DNA from: Firmicutes bacterium AM55-24TS
GTDB lineage: Bacteria; Bacillota; Clostridia; UBA1381
Assembly (NCBI GenBank): GCA_003460745.1
Contig: QTVU01000037.1
Coordinates: forward strand, 1-29,984
Reading direction: 5' to 3'
Length of the DNA stretch: 29,984 nucleotides
How positions within the stretch are numbered: position 1 is the first letter of the stretch; each line of letters starts with the position of its first letter. The notes below the pieces were generated by a model. That model was not told where the DNA came from. It saw nothing but the letters and a program-made list of their open reading frames with translations, and did not search any database. Made by a program: the position numbers and the translations under genes. Shown here piece after piece: positions 1 to 7,686 of the stretch.

Positions 1-160
1 TCCCCTTGAGGGGAGCTATCGGCAACACCGACTGTGGGGTGCTCTGCCATTTTCTCCATATACGCCATGCACCACTCCGTCACTTCGTGACACCTCTCCT
101 CTATGAGAAGCTTTTCGGCTCCCCTTAAGGGGAGCTGTCGCCAACGCGACTGTGGGGTGG
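1..160. repeat. Imperfect direct repeats made of small hairpins
   Basis: Two copies of a roughly 40-bp unit lie at 2-41 and 120-159, each opening with TCCCCTT(G/A)AGGGGA and ending in GACTGTGGGGTG. Each unit has two hairpins. The second changes from CGG/CCG to CGC/GCG between the copies, so pairing is kept while sequence differs. A third hairpin (GTCACTTCGTGAC) lies between them. No gene is visible here. This resembles the dispersed palindromic repeats common between genes in gut Clostridia. The left end may continue beyond the window. Confidence 0.6.
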
Positions 161-161
161 C

Positions 162-186
162 AAAAAAGAGCGACCGACGGTCGCCC
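162..186 (-). terminator. Intrinsic terminator after the lipoprotein gene
   Basis: On the minus strand the stem GCGACC-GTC-GGTCGC is followed by TCTTTTTT. It lies directly after the stop codon of the lipoprotein gene and would end the spoIVA-lipoprotein transcript. Confidence 0.8.
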
Positions 187-879
187 CTAATCCATCAGCC
201 GTCTATATTCCTCTTTCATATACCCGGACAAATCTTCCAAATCAAGTCTAAATTCCACGAATCCACGGGCATAGTATGACAAATCATACGGTTGAAAGAA
301 TATAACCAAATCATCGTCTTGAATATAAAAATCCGTTTGATGTTCCGGTTTTATTTCAGGCTTTGCCCACAAATCCTTATATTCTTCCGAATGTTTTTCC
401 ATTTCTTCATTAATCATTCTGTTAAGCGTACTGACATACCCGTCATCAGCAAACAGATCTGCAAGTTTCACTTCCTTTTCGCCCGACACATCTATATTTA
501 CGGGAATATGCACCGTTGTACCTCTTGCACCGCCGGTATAAATATATTTTTCTTCAACCACACTGATAAAATCATTTTTATTATAAGTTTCCTCCCAACC
601 TATCTCCATAACGCACTTGTTCCCCATTTGCAAATTATCCTTACATTCCTGTGCTTTGGAATCAAAAGCAACAAGGTCACTGTCTATGGATTGTTGTATC
701 TGTGCGTTGATATTTTTTTCAAACTCACTGTTTTTCATACCGCTGAATTTAACTGTTTCGGCATACACCGTTGAAAAATCGGTTTCATATTCCTTTATAC
801 TGCTTTCTGTGCGGATACGTTTCATATCGCACCCGCACAAACAAAGAATCACGAAGATTACAGCTATTATACGTTTCAT
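187..879 (-). CDS. Lipoprotein with RsiV/DUF3298-type domain
   Basis: A 230-aa secreted lipoprotein of unknown role. The start at 879 has AAGGGG eight bases upstream; an upstream in-frame codon at 909 has no such site. Residues 1-16 are hydrophobic and end in the lipobox LCGC, with Cys17 the likely lipidated residue. The rest resembles DUF4163 (about 30-110, with the motif YTGGARG) followed by DUF3298 (about 145-225). This pair occurs in the extracellular part of the anti-sigma factor RsiV and in PdaC-like proteins, some of which bind cell-wall glycans or lysozyme. There is no transmembrane segment or cytoplasmic anti-sigma part, so it is not itself an anti-sigma factor. It begins 14 bases after the spoIVA stop with no terminator between, so it is probably cotranscribed with spoIVA. 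Confidence 0.75.
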   Translation of the reverse strand: MKRIIAVIFVILCLCGCDMKRIRTESSIKEYETDFSTVYAETVKFSGMKNSEFEKNINAQIQQSIDSDLVAFDSKAQECKDNLQMGNKCVMEIGWEETYNKNDFISVVEEKYIYTGGARGTTVHIPVNIDVSGEKEVKLADLFADDGYVSTLNRMINEEMEKHSEEYKDLWAKPEIKPEHQTDFYIQDDDLVIFFQPYDLSYYARGFVEFRLDLEDLSGYMKEEYRRLMD

Positions 880-893
880 TATCAAGCCCCTTA

Positions 894-2372
894 TTACAGA
901 ATTATACAAATCAAGCCGTTACTTCCGTCATTAATAATCCTCTGCAAAGTTTCTTTTAATTTCATTCTTGCCGATTCAGGCATTCTTGAAAGTTTATTAT
1001 GAAGTCCCTCATTTACAAGCTCATAAAGCGACTTACCGAATATATTCGACTGCCAAATTTTTGTCGGATCTGTTTCAAATTCCGACAGCAGATAATGCAC
1101 AAGTTCTTCCGACTGTTTTTCAGTACCGACAATCGGACTTACTTCCGTTTCAATATCCGCACGAATCATATGTATAGACGGTGCGGACGCTTTAAGTTTA
1201 ACACCGAATCTACCGCCTTGTTTAACGATTTTCGGTTCGTCAAGAGTCAATTCTTCTGTTGACGGTGACACAATTCCGTAACCCTTTTCCATCACCTCGT
1301 GAAGTGCAAATGACACCTTATCATACTGTGCTTTCATCTGTGCCAGCTCCGACATAAGCGTCATAAGCTGATGTTCGCCGTCAATTTCAAAGCCGGACAT
1401 TTCACCAAGCACACGATAGAAAAGCTCCTGCGGAAGTTCCATACACAGCTTAACCGTACCGTCACCCAAATCCATACCCTCGATATACGAACGCTGAACA
1501 AAACCGCACTCACCCATACCGTCCGACAATGCACGCACATCGCGAATACGGTTTACGTCCTCAATTTTTTCGATTATCGCACCGTATATCTCTTTTTTCA
1601 GCCAATGCTCACTGTCAAGTTCTTCAATCCAATCTGGAATTTTAATATTAATTTCTTTAAGCGGAAATTCAAACAACACCGTTTCAATAATATTATGTAT
1701 ATCCGCCGCATTAAGTTCTTCACAATTCACCGCCACAACGGGTACACCGTGCTTTGCCTCAAGTTCAGCCTTTAAATTCTGTGCACTCTGTGAATTAGGC
1801 GCTACCGAATTTAACAGCACGATAAACGGCTTATTAATCGCTTTTAATTCATTTATAACTCTGTTTTCGGCGTCAACATAATCGTTTCTGTCAATCTCCG
1901 TAATCGTACCGTCAGTCGTAACAACAAGACCGATAGTCGAATGTTCGCAAATAACTTTTTTCGTACCTATTTCCGCCGCCTCATTAAAAGCAATCGGGTG
2001 GTCAAACCACGGGGTTGTAACCATTCTCGGCTCGTTATCCTCCACATACCCAAGCGAACTGTCCACGATATAGCCGACGCAGTCAATCATTCTCACCTTT
2101 AAATGCGCATTATCACCTAAGGATATTTCCACCGCCTCATTCGGTATGAACTTCGGCTCTGTCGTCATAATCGTTCTGCCGCCGGCGGACTGTGGCAATT
2201 CATCTCGTGTTCTCTCTGCCTGATACACATTTTCTATATTAGGTATCACAAGCAAATCCATAAACTTTTTTATAAATGTAGATTTACCTGTTCTGACCGG
2301 TCCGACTACACCTATATAAACATCTCCCTGACTCCTCTGTGCTATATCACTGTAAATATTGTATTCTTCCAC
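894..2372 (-). CDS. spoIVA: Stage IV sporulation protein A (spore coat ATPase)
   Basis: SpoIVA polymerises on the forespore surface using ATP and forms the base on which the coat is built. The GTG start at 2372 is chosen because AAAGGAGG sits just upstream and because it gives exactly 492 aa, the length of the Bacillus subtilis protein. The longer frame to 2444 adds unrelated residues. The Walker A motif is GPVRTGKST, with the lysine at residue 30 as in B. subtilis. The conserved C-terminal end GLICIIL is present. The frame is intact. A candidate sigma-E promoter lies at 2410-2436, fitting mother-cell expression. It marks the host as an endospore former, at least by ancestry. Confidence 0.96.
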   Translation of the reverse strand: MEEYNIYSDIAQRSQGDVYIGVVGPVRTGKSTFIKKFMDLLVIPNIENVYQAERTRDELPQSAGGRTIMTTEPKFIPNEAVEISLGDNAHLKVRMIDCVGYIVDSSLGYVEDNEPRMVTTPWFDHPIAFNEAAEIGTKKVICEHSTIGLVVTTDGTITEIDRNDYVDAENRVINELKAINKPFIVLLNSVAPNSQSAQNLKAELEAKHGVPVVAVNCEELNAADIHNIIETVLFEFPLKEINIKIPDWIEELDSEHWLKKEIYGAIIEKIEDVNRIRDVRALSDGMGECGFVQRSYIEGMDLGDGTVKLCMELPQELFYRVLGEMSGFEIDGEHQLMTLMSELAQMKAQYDKVSFALHEVMEKGYGIVSPSTEELTLDEPKIVKQGGRFGVKLKASAPSIHMIRADIETEVSPIVGTEKQSEELVHYLLSEFETDPTKIWQSNIFGKSLYELVNEGLHNKLSRMPESARMKLKETLQRIINDGSNGLICIIL

Positions 2373-2409
2373 TTTTTGTTTCCTCCTTTTGTCCAAAATA
2401 TATGTTATA

Positions 2410-2436
2410 TGTATATGCACGATAACTTGTAATATG
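2410..2436 (-). promoter_or_regulatory. Candidate sigma-E promoter of spoIVA
   Basis: On the minus strand ACATATT (-35) is followed after 13 bases by CATATACA (-10). These match the sigma-E consensus KMATATT / CATACAMT at 6 of 7 and 6 of 8 positions. The predicted start lies about 30 bases before the GTG. The region is AT-rich, so a chance match is possible. Confidence 0.45.
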
Positions 2437-2509
2437 TATACCAAATATAAAGCAAATACCCCTTAAAGGTTTTATCTGCAATATTTTTTTTTATTTTTAA
2501 ATTTTTTGT

Positions 2510-2538
2510 TTGAACATTTGGACAATGTGGTATATAAT
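2510..2538 (+). promoter_or_regulatory. Sigma-A promoter of the phosphodiesterase gene
   Basis: TTGAAC at 2510-2515 and TATAAT at 2533-2538 are separated by 17 bases. An AAAGGGG ribosome site follows at 2561 and the ATG at 2575. Confidence 0.8.
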
Positions 2539-2574
2539 ATATGAGAGAGAGGATTTAAACAAAGGGGAATTTGA

Positions 2575-5427
2575 ATGAAACACATAAAAGCAATTATTTT
2601 AATGCTTTTAACATCTGTTATTTGCTTTACTTATTTTTCGGTATATGCTGAAACGAATACGTTAAAAGCCGGTATTCTTGATGATTACAGCTTTGACGGC
2701 AACAGTATCAGTGAATATGCTGAAGATAGTGTAAATACTATTTTAGATACAACTGCAAGTACAAATTTTATAGCTAACGAAATAAACTTCGATGACACAA
2801 CTTTTAATAAAGGTATTTCCGACCTTCAAAGCGGAAATATAGATTTTTTATGTATGGTTCCTATGAGTGATGCCTTTTTGGCGTATGTTGACTATACATC
2901 ATCACCTATTGCAACAGGCTTTTTAGGACTTTATACCACTGATTACAAGCAATTATATTTTGAAGAATTTGATACATTCAATAAAATTAAAATCGGTTTA
3001 CTTAAAAATTCGTATATAGAAAAAATTCTTTCCGATTTTTCGGCTGCAAATAATTTTACATACATCCCTGTTTATTACGATACTGTGGACGATATGTTAA
3101 GTGCCGTGAAAAACAATTCAATCGACGCAATTTTTACACCTACAACAAACAATCCCGACGGATTAAAGTTAATAGCCAAAGGCGGCAAATTGGACTACTA
3201 CTGTGCCGTAAAAAAAGGCAATACCAATCTTCTTACAAAGCTAAACAGCGCTATAAATCAATACAAAATACAAAATCCGTTCTATCTGTCAATGGAATAT
3301 ACAAAGCTGTTTAAACGCCCTTACAGCAATTCAATAGGCTACACGAAAGAAGAGCAGACAGCAAAGGAAAATCACCCTAAACTTCGCATACTTGCGCCCG
3401 ACAACAATTATCCGTCATCATATTATGACAAGGACACGGGCGAATATAACGGTATATACGAAGATATTATCAAAAAAGTTGCCGACAATGCCGGTTTTGA
3501 AATTGAATTTATCTCGTACGATCAATCCGAAATGTCAATGAACGGGATTGTTATGGGTAAAGCCGACATAATTCTTACGGTTTCAGGTTCAAAACAAGGT
3601 CTTACCACCGCAACACTGCCTTATACAAAGGTTTCATACTTACCGTTAGTGAAAAAAGACACGAACATTTTTGAGGACAGTAAAATTCATGTAGGCATAT
3701 TGGCAGACGATTCGTGGATTACAGATTATCTTGACAACAAATACAAACAATGGTCTGTCGAAAAATATTCATCCATTGACTCACTTTTAACGGCAGTCGA
3801 AAACGACACTGTTTCAGCTGTACTTGTTTCGTCGACAGATTTACAGACTAAAACGAGTTTGATTGCACATCCTAAGCTTTCAATATTGCAAGACTTTGAC
3901 GTTGAAGTTCCCGCAAGTCTTGGTGTTTCCAACCTTACCTGCAATCAGCATATCGTAAGCCTTTTGAACAAGACAATCCAAAATGTGACACTTACAAATT
4001 CGGAACTTGAAAGGAAAGTCTACACATTAAATCATATATATGTTCCGACAGTAAAAGATATGTTGAAAACAAACAAGCAATGGATATTTATAATATTGCT
4101 TGTTATAATCGCGATAATCGTATTCATAAAATGGCGTGAATATTATTACAAAAAACTTCTGCATACGGACACACTTACGCAAATTCCGAATAAGCAGTAT
4201 TTTATGAAAACGGCTGAAAAAATATTGGATAACAACAGCGATAAATCATACTTACTCACATCGCTTGACGCAAGGAACTTCAAACTTATAAACGAACGTT
4301 TCGGTCACATAGTCGGCGACCAGACGCTTATGAACATTGCCAAGAATATAAAATCAAAATTCCACAAAAACGGGCTTTACGCACGTTCGCAAGGTGACAG
4401 TTTCTTAATTCTCGTTGAAGACACCTCACAAAACCATGAACTTTTAAAGAGCCTTGTGGACTTGGATATTTCAATACATAACACAACAAATTATAAAGTA
4501 CCGCTAAAAATCGGTGTTTGCCCTATTCCGCGTTACAACCCCGCTTTGAGCCTGTCGCTTTACATTGACAGAGCAAATATTGCCAAAAAGTACACATCAG
4601 CGCGAAATACAAATTATATCTGCTATTTCACGGACGATATGAACAAAAAACTTAATATGAAAAATATGATTGAAAGTGAAATGGTCCGTGCATTGAGCAA
4701 GGGTGAATTTGTCGTTTACTATCAGCCGAAATACGAGATTGCAAATGATACAATCATCGGTGCGGAGGCGCTTGTGCGTTGGAATCACAAGGAAAAGGGC
4801 ATTATTTCACCGGGCGTATTTATCCCTGTTTTTGAGCGCAACGGCTTTATTGTTGACCTTGATTTCTATGTATATGAACAGGTTTTGAAAATGCAAAAAC
4901 ATCGCCTTGATATGGGTAAAAAGGTTATTCCTATTTCAATGAACGTTTCAAGATGTCACCTTTCGGATACGAATTTTGTTGACAAGCTTGAGGCGGTTGT
5001 CGCAAAGTACAAAGTGCCTAAGCAGTATATTGAAATGGAAATTACAGAAAGTATATTCAGTCAAGAGGACAGCTCTGCAATCGCACTTATATACAATTTG
5101 AAAGAACACGGTTTTACAATATCAATGGACGACTTCGGAAGTGGTTACTCATCGCTTAACCTGCTTAGAAAAGTGCCGATTGATACGCTTAAAATCGACA
5201 AGGTATTTATCGACAGTACTGAAGATGTTCAGCGAAGTCAAGTTATTGTTGAGGAAATTATTAATATGGCATCGAAAATTCACGTTAAAACAATCTGCGA
5301 GGGTGTCGAAACACAAAGTCAACGTGATTTCTTAAAAATTGCAGGCTGTAATATGGTTCAGGGTTATTTCTACTCTAAACCGTTGCCGTATGAGGATTTT
5401 TCAGATTTACTTAATTCGTCAAAATGA
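2575..5427 (+). CDS. Membrane c-di-GMP phosphodiesterase with two SBP domains, GGDEF-like and EAL
   Basis: A 950-aa sensor enzyme predicted to hydrolyse cyclic-di-GMP in response to an extracellular ligand. Order: signal peptide (1-25, VYA/ET cleavage likely); two tandem periplasmic-binding type 3 domains (about 28-245 and 265-480); one transmembrane helix (503-520); a GGDEF domain (about 530-685); an EAL domain (about 695-945). The GGDEF signature reads QGDSF at 606-610, so cyclase activity is doubtful and the domain may be regulatory. The EAL domain has its key residues: EAL at 731-733, Asn790, Glu822, the Asp852-Asp853 loop DDFGSG, Lys873, Glu909 and Gln929. It is therefore probably an active phosphodiesterase. 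The ligand is unknown; family members of this layout bind amino acids or similar small solutes. It has its own promoter and appears monocistronic. Confidence 0.92.
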   Translation: MKHIKAIILMLLTSVICFTYFSVYAETNTLKAGILDDYSFDGNSISEYAEDSVNTILDTTASTNFIANEINFDDTTFNKGISDLQSGNIDFLCMVPMSDAFLAYVDYTSSPIATGFLGLYTTDYKQLYFEEFDTFNKIKIGLLKNSYIEKILSDFSAANNFTYIPVYYDTVDDMLSAVKNNSIDAIFTPTTNNPDGLKLIAKGGKLDYYCAVKKGNTNLLTKLNSAINQYKIQNPFYLSMEYTKLFKRPYSNSIGYTKEEQTAKENHPKLRILAPDNNYPSSYYDKDTGEYNGIYEDIIKKVADNAGFEIEFISYDQSEMSMNGIVMGKADIILTVSGSKQGLTTATLPYTKVSYLPLVKKDTNIFEDSKIHVGILADDSWITDYLDNKYKQWSVEKYSSIDSLLTAVENDTVSAVLVSSTDLQTKTSLIAHPKLSILQDFDVEVPASLGVSNLTCNQHIVSLLNKTIQNVTLTNSELERKVYTLNHIYVPTVKDMLKTNKQWIFIILLVIIAIIVFIKWREYYYKKLLHTDTLTQIPNKQYFMKTAEKILDNNSDKSYLLTSLDARNFKLINERFGHIVGDQTLMNIAKNIKSKFHKNGLYARSQGDSFLILVEDTSQNHELLKSLVDLDISIHNTTNYKVPLKIGVCPIPRYNPALSLSLYIDRANIAKKYTSARNTNYICYFTDDMNKKLNMKNMIESEMVRALSKGEFVVYYQPKYEIANDTIIGAEALVRWNHKEKGIISPGVFIPVFERNGFIVDLDFYVYEQVLKMQKHRLDMGKKVIPISMNVSRCHLSDTNFVDKLEAVVAKYKVPKQYIEMEITESIFSQEDSSAIALIYNLKEHGFTISMDDFGSGYSSLNLLRKVPIDTLKIDKVFIDSTEDVQRSQVIVEEIINMASKIHVKTICEGVETQSQRDFLKIAGCNMVQGYFYSKPLPYEDFSDLLNSSK

Positions 5428-5430
5428 ACA

Positions 5431-5459
5431 TTGACATAATTAAATATATATGCTAAGAT
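5431..5459 (+). promoter_or_regulatory. Sigma-A promoter of icd
   Basis: TTGACA at 5431-5436 and TAAGAT at 5454-5459 are separated by 17 bases, with a TGC extended -10. The spacing and a perfect -35 make this a strong promoter. Between it and icd, at about 5470-5497, AAGGG can pair with CCCTT before a T run. This could be a weak terminator-like leader hairpin. Confidence 0.8.
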
Positions 5460-5522
5460 AATAAACAGCAAGGGGGCTTTTTACAGTCCCTTTTTATCTA
5501 TAATAAAAAGGAGTATAAGAAA

Positions 5523-6734
5523 ATGGCAAAAATTCAGATGAAAACACCGCTTGTCGAAATGGACGGCGACGAAATGACAAGAATCATATGGAAGATGATT
5601 AAGGATATTCTTCTTACACCTTACATAGACTTAAAGACTGAATACTATGATTTGGGTCTTGAACACAGAAACGAAACTAACGACCAAGTTACAGTTGACA
5701 GTGCAAATGCAACAAAGAAATACGGTGTTGCGGTTAAGTGTGCGACAATCACACCTAACGCTGCAAGAATGACAGAATATGACCTAAAGGAAATGTGGAA
5801 ATCGCCTAACGGTACTATCCGTGCCATGCTTGACGGTACAGTTTTCAGAACACCTATTCTTGTTAAGGGTATCACTCCTTACATTCCGACTTGGACAAAG
5901 CCTATAACAATCGCACGTCACGCATACGGCGATATTTATAAAAACGTCGAAATGCAGGTTAAAGCCGGCAGTAAGGCTGAGCTTGTTTGCACAGACAAGG
6001 ACGGAAAAGAAACTCGTGAATTAATTTATGATTTCAGCAACGAGGACGGTATTATTCAAGGTGTTCATAACAGAGATGAATCTATTGCCAGCTTTGCAAA
6101 AGCATGTTTCAACTATGCTCTTGATATGAATAAAGATATTTGGTTTGCAACAAAGGACACAATTTCAAAGAAATATGACCATCGTTTCAAGGATATATTC
6201 CAAGAAATCTATGATAACGAATATAAAGAAAAGTTTGAGGAAGCCGGTATCGAATACTTCTATACATTGATTGATGACGCGGTTGCAAGAGTTATCCGTT
6301 CAAACGGCGGATATATTTGGGCTTGTAAGAACTATGACGGTGACGTTATGTCGGATATGGTTGCGACCGCTTACGGCTCACTTGCTATGATGACATCAGT
6401 ACTTGTATCACCTGACGGTGTTTATGAGTATGAGGCTGCTCACGGTACTGTTCAAAGACATTACTACAAGCATTTAAAGGGCGAAAAAACTTCAACAAAC
6501 TCTGTTGCAACATTGTTTGCTTGGACAGGTGCACTTCGTAAGAGAGGCGAAATGGACTGTCTTGACGATCTAATCAAGTTCGCTGATAATCTTGAAAAAG
6601 CTACAATCCAAACAATCGAAGAAGGCGTTATGACAGGCGACCTTGCCGCTCTTTCAACTCTTGAAAATAAGCAAAAGGTTGATACAGAAGAATTCTTGCT
6701 TGCAGTAAACGAAAGATTGCAAAAGTTAATGTAA
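5523..6734 (+). CDS. icd: Isocitrate dehydrogenase, NADP-dependent
   Basis: Converts isocitrate to 2-oxoglutarate with reduction of NADP, in the cytoplasm, supplying carbon skeletons for glutamate. The 403-aa length and sequence match the dimeric type II family that includes mammalian IDH1, not the E. coli type. Visible motifs: substrate-binding KSPNGTIR (93-100), ARHAYGD (131-137), the metal-binding aspartate region around YDGDVMSD, and [10 protein letters not shown]. In the last, the Arg-His pair is the NADP 2'-phosphate contact in this family. AAAAGGAG precedes the ATG. It has its own promoter and terminator, so it is a single-gene unit between two unrelated blocks. Confidence 0.95.
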   Translation: MAKIQMKTPLVEMDGDEMTRIIWKMIKDILLTPYIDLKTEYYDLGLEHRNETNDQVTVDSANATKKYGVAVKCATITPNAARMTEYDLKEMWKSPNGTIRAMLDGTVFRTPILVKGITPYIPTWTKPITIARHAYGDIYKNVEMQVKAGSKAELVCTDKDGKETRELIYDFSNEDGIIQGVHNRDESIASFAKACFNYALDMNKDIWFATKDTISKKYDHRFKDIFQEIYDNEYKEKFEEAGIEYFYTLIDDAVARVIRSNGGYIWACKNYDGDVMSDMVATAYGSLAMMTSVLVSPDGVYEYEAAHGTVQRHYYKHLKGEKTSTNSVATLFAWTGALRKRGEMDCLDDLIKFADNLEKATIQTIEEGVMTGDLAALSTLENKQKVDTEEFLLAVNERLQKLM

Positions 6735-6746
6735 TTTAAGACAAAC

Positions 6747-6778
6747 AAAAACGACTGTTTTGAAACAGTCGTTTTTTT
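6747..6778. terminator. Bidirectional terminator between icd and the orphan gene
   Basis: A perfect stem ACGACTGTTT/AAACAGTCGT with a 2-base loop is followed by seven T on the plus strand and preceded by an A run. It can therefore end icd on the plus strand and the 101-aa gene on the minus strand. Confidence 0.92.
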
Positions 6779-7082
6779 ATATCTTTATGTAACCTAACTT
6801 TACTAACATATTCATACAATCAACTACAGCGGCAAAATATACGGTACGTAATCTTACATTATCAATACCCTGTATGTTTTCAAAAAAATACTGTATACGC
6901 TCCTCATATCCCTCAGGTATACCTTCTCCACCGTTACAATAATGGTGAAACATATCCGAAAGAGTTGCACTGAGTTTGTTGAATACCTTGTTATATTTAC
7001 TGTCGTTGCCCTCAAGATGTAACATTGCCACTTCAATACGCTCATCAAAAAATTGGTCATTAAATCCAAAAATCTCTTCCAT
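6777..7082 (-). CDS. Hypothetical 101-aa protein behind a structured leader
   Basis: I do not recognise the family. The start at 7082 is set by GGAGG eight bases upstream; a longer frame to 7121 would run back through the terminator stem and is unlikely. The product is soluble, mildly acidic and probably mostly helical, with no signal peptide, membrane segment or metal motif. A glycine-rich turn (YCNGGEGIPEGY) lies near the middle. Its only evident promoter is the one at 7254-7282. RNA polymerase must therefore pass a strong terminator (7098-7126) to reach it, which suggests regulated or low expression. Confidence 0.7.
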   Translation of the reverse strand: MEEIFGFNDQFFDERIEVAMLHLEGNDSKYNKVFNKLSATLSDMFHHYCNGGEGIPEGYEERIQYFFENIQGIDNVRLRTVYFAAVVDCMNMLVKLGYIKI

Positions 7083-7097
7083 AATACAAACCTCCAT

Positions 7098-7126
7098 AAA
7101 AAAAGTGCGTGGCAAAACCACGCACT
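7098..7126 (-). terminator. Terminator/attenuator just before the orphan gene
   Basis: On the minus strand a perfect 9-bp stem AGTGCGTGG/CCACGCACT with a 5-base loop is followed by seven T. The ribosome site GGAGG of the 101-aa gene begins two bases after the T run. It ends the structured RNA at 7098-7247. Confidence 0.88.
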
Positions 7127-7247
7127 AAAAACGCAGCTTTGCTTGTATTCTTGCGACAGAAATTACACCAAATCAGTATATATCAAAGAAAGCTTACGTT
7201 TTTTACTAACGTAAACTGATTTGGTATTAAATATTCATTTCTATCGC
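7098..7247 (-). ncRNA. Candidate structured RNA or riboregulatory leader, about 150 nt
   Basis: The predicted start near 7247 coincides with the first base of a long closing stem. Paired parts: 7237-7247 with 7153-7163 (11 bp, one G-U, or 13 bp counting 7248-7249); 7215-7225 with 7167-7177 (11 bp, perfect); 7208-7214 with 7194-7200 (7 bp, 7-base loop). Unpaired parts are an 11/3-base internal loop and a 16-base one-sided bulge at 7178-7193. A 26-base linker then leads to the terminator. The linker at 7130-7140 can pair instead with 7189-7200 (11 bp, one bulge), which would open the innermost hairpin. No riboswitch or 6S family that I know fits. It may be a stand-alone small RNA, a leader controlling the next gene, or both. 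Confidence 0.65.
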
Positions 7248-7253
7248 AAAATT

Positions 7254-7282
7254 ATTATATCACACTTTTCTATTTTTGTAAA
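7254..7282 (-). promoter_or_regulatory. Strong promoter of the structured RNA
   Basis: On the minus strand TTTACA (7282-7277), a 17-base spacer and TATAAT (7259-7254), with TGA before the -10 as an extended element. The -35 starts four bases past the T run of the rplQ terminator. Confidence 0.85.
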
Positions 7283-7285
7283 CAT

Positions 7286-7313
7286 AAAAAAGACGGTTCA
7301 TACGAACCGTCTT
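7286..7313 (-). terminator. Terminator of the ribosomal protein cluster
   Basis: A perfect 10-bp stem AAGACGGTTC/GAACCGTCTT with a 4-base loop, then a T run on the minus strand. It lies 13 bases after the rplQ stop. Confidence 0.93.
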
Positions 7314-7326
7314 AATATACAATTAA

Positions 7327-7671
7327 TTAGTCTACAAGCTCAAGAATTGCCATAGGTGCACTGTCACCGCGACGAGGACCTGTTTGGTAAATTCTTGTGT
7401 AACCGCCGTTTCTGTCAGCGTACTTAGGAGCTATTTCAGAGAAAACCTTTGTTACAATGTCTTCTTTTGTGATAAACTCCAATGCCTGACGACGAGAATG
7501 TAGTGTATTTGTCTTACCAAGAGTAATCATTTTCTCTGCCATGCTCTGAGTTTCTTTCGCTCTTGTTAAAGTAGTTTCAATTCTGCCATTTTCCAAGAAG
7601 CTTGTTACAAGGTTACGCAACATAGCTTTTCTTTGGTCTGTTGGGCGATTTAACTTTCTTGTTCCCGGCAT
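7327..7671 (-). CDS. rplQ: 50S ribosomal protein L17 (bL17)
   Basis: Large-subunit protein near the exit tunnel. The 114-aa product begins [18 protein letters not shown] and has the conserved [16 protein letters not shown] core. It matches the compact bacterial form of about 115-120 aa. AGGAGG lies eight bases before the ATG and overlaps the 15-base gap after rpoA. It is the last gene of the cluster and is followed at once by a strong terminator. The usual Firmicute followers (the ecf transporter genes and truA) are absent here. Confidence 0.97.
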   Translation of the reverse strand: MPGTRKLNRPTDQRKAMLRNLVTSFLENGRIETTLTRAKETQSMAEKMITLGKTNTLHSRRQALEFITKEDIVTKVFSEIAPKYADRNGGYTRIYQTGPRRGDSAPMAILELVD

Positions 7672-7686
7672 TACTGTTACCTCCTA

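Noticed and set aside
7098..7247. 6S RNA as identity of the structured RNA
   Set aside because: It is shorter than usual 6S RNA and has a one-sided bulge rather than a large central bubble with a GC-rich closing arrangement. I do not see the 6S signature.
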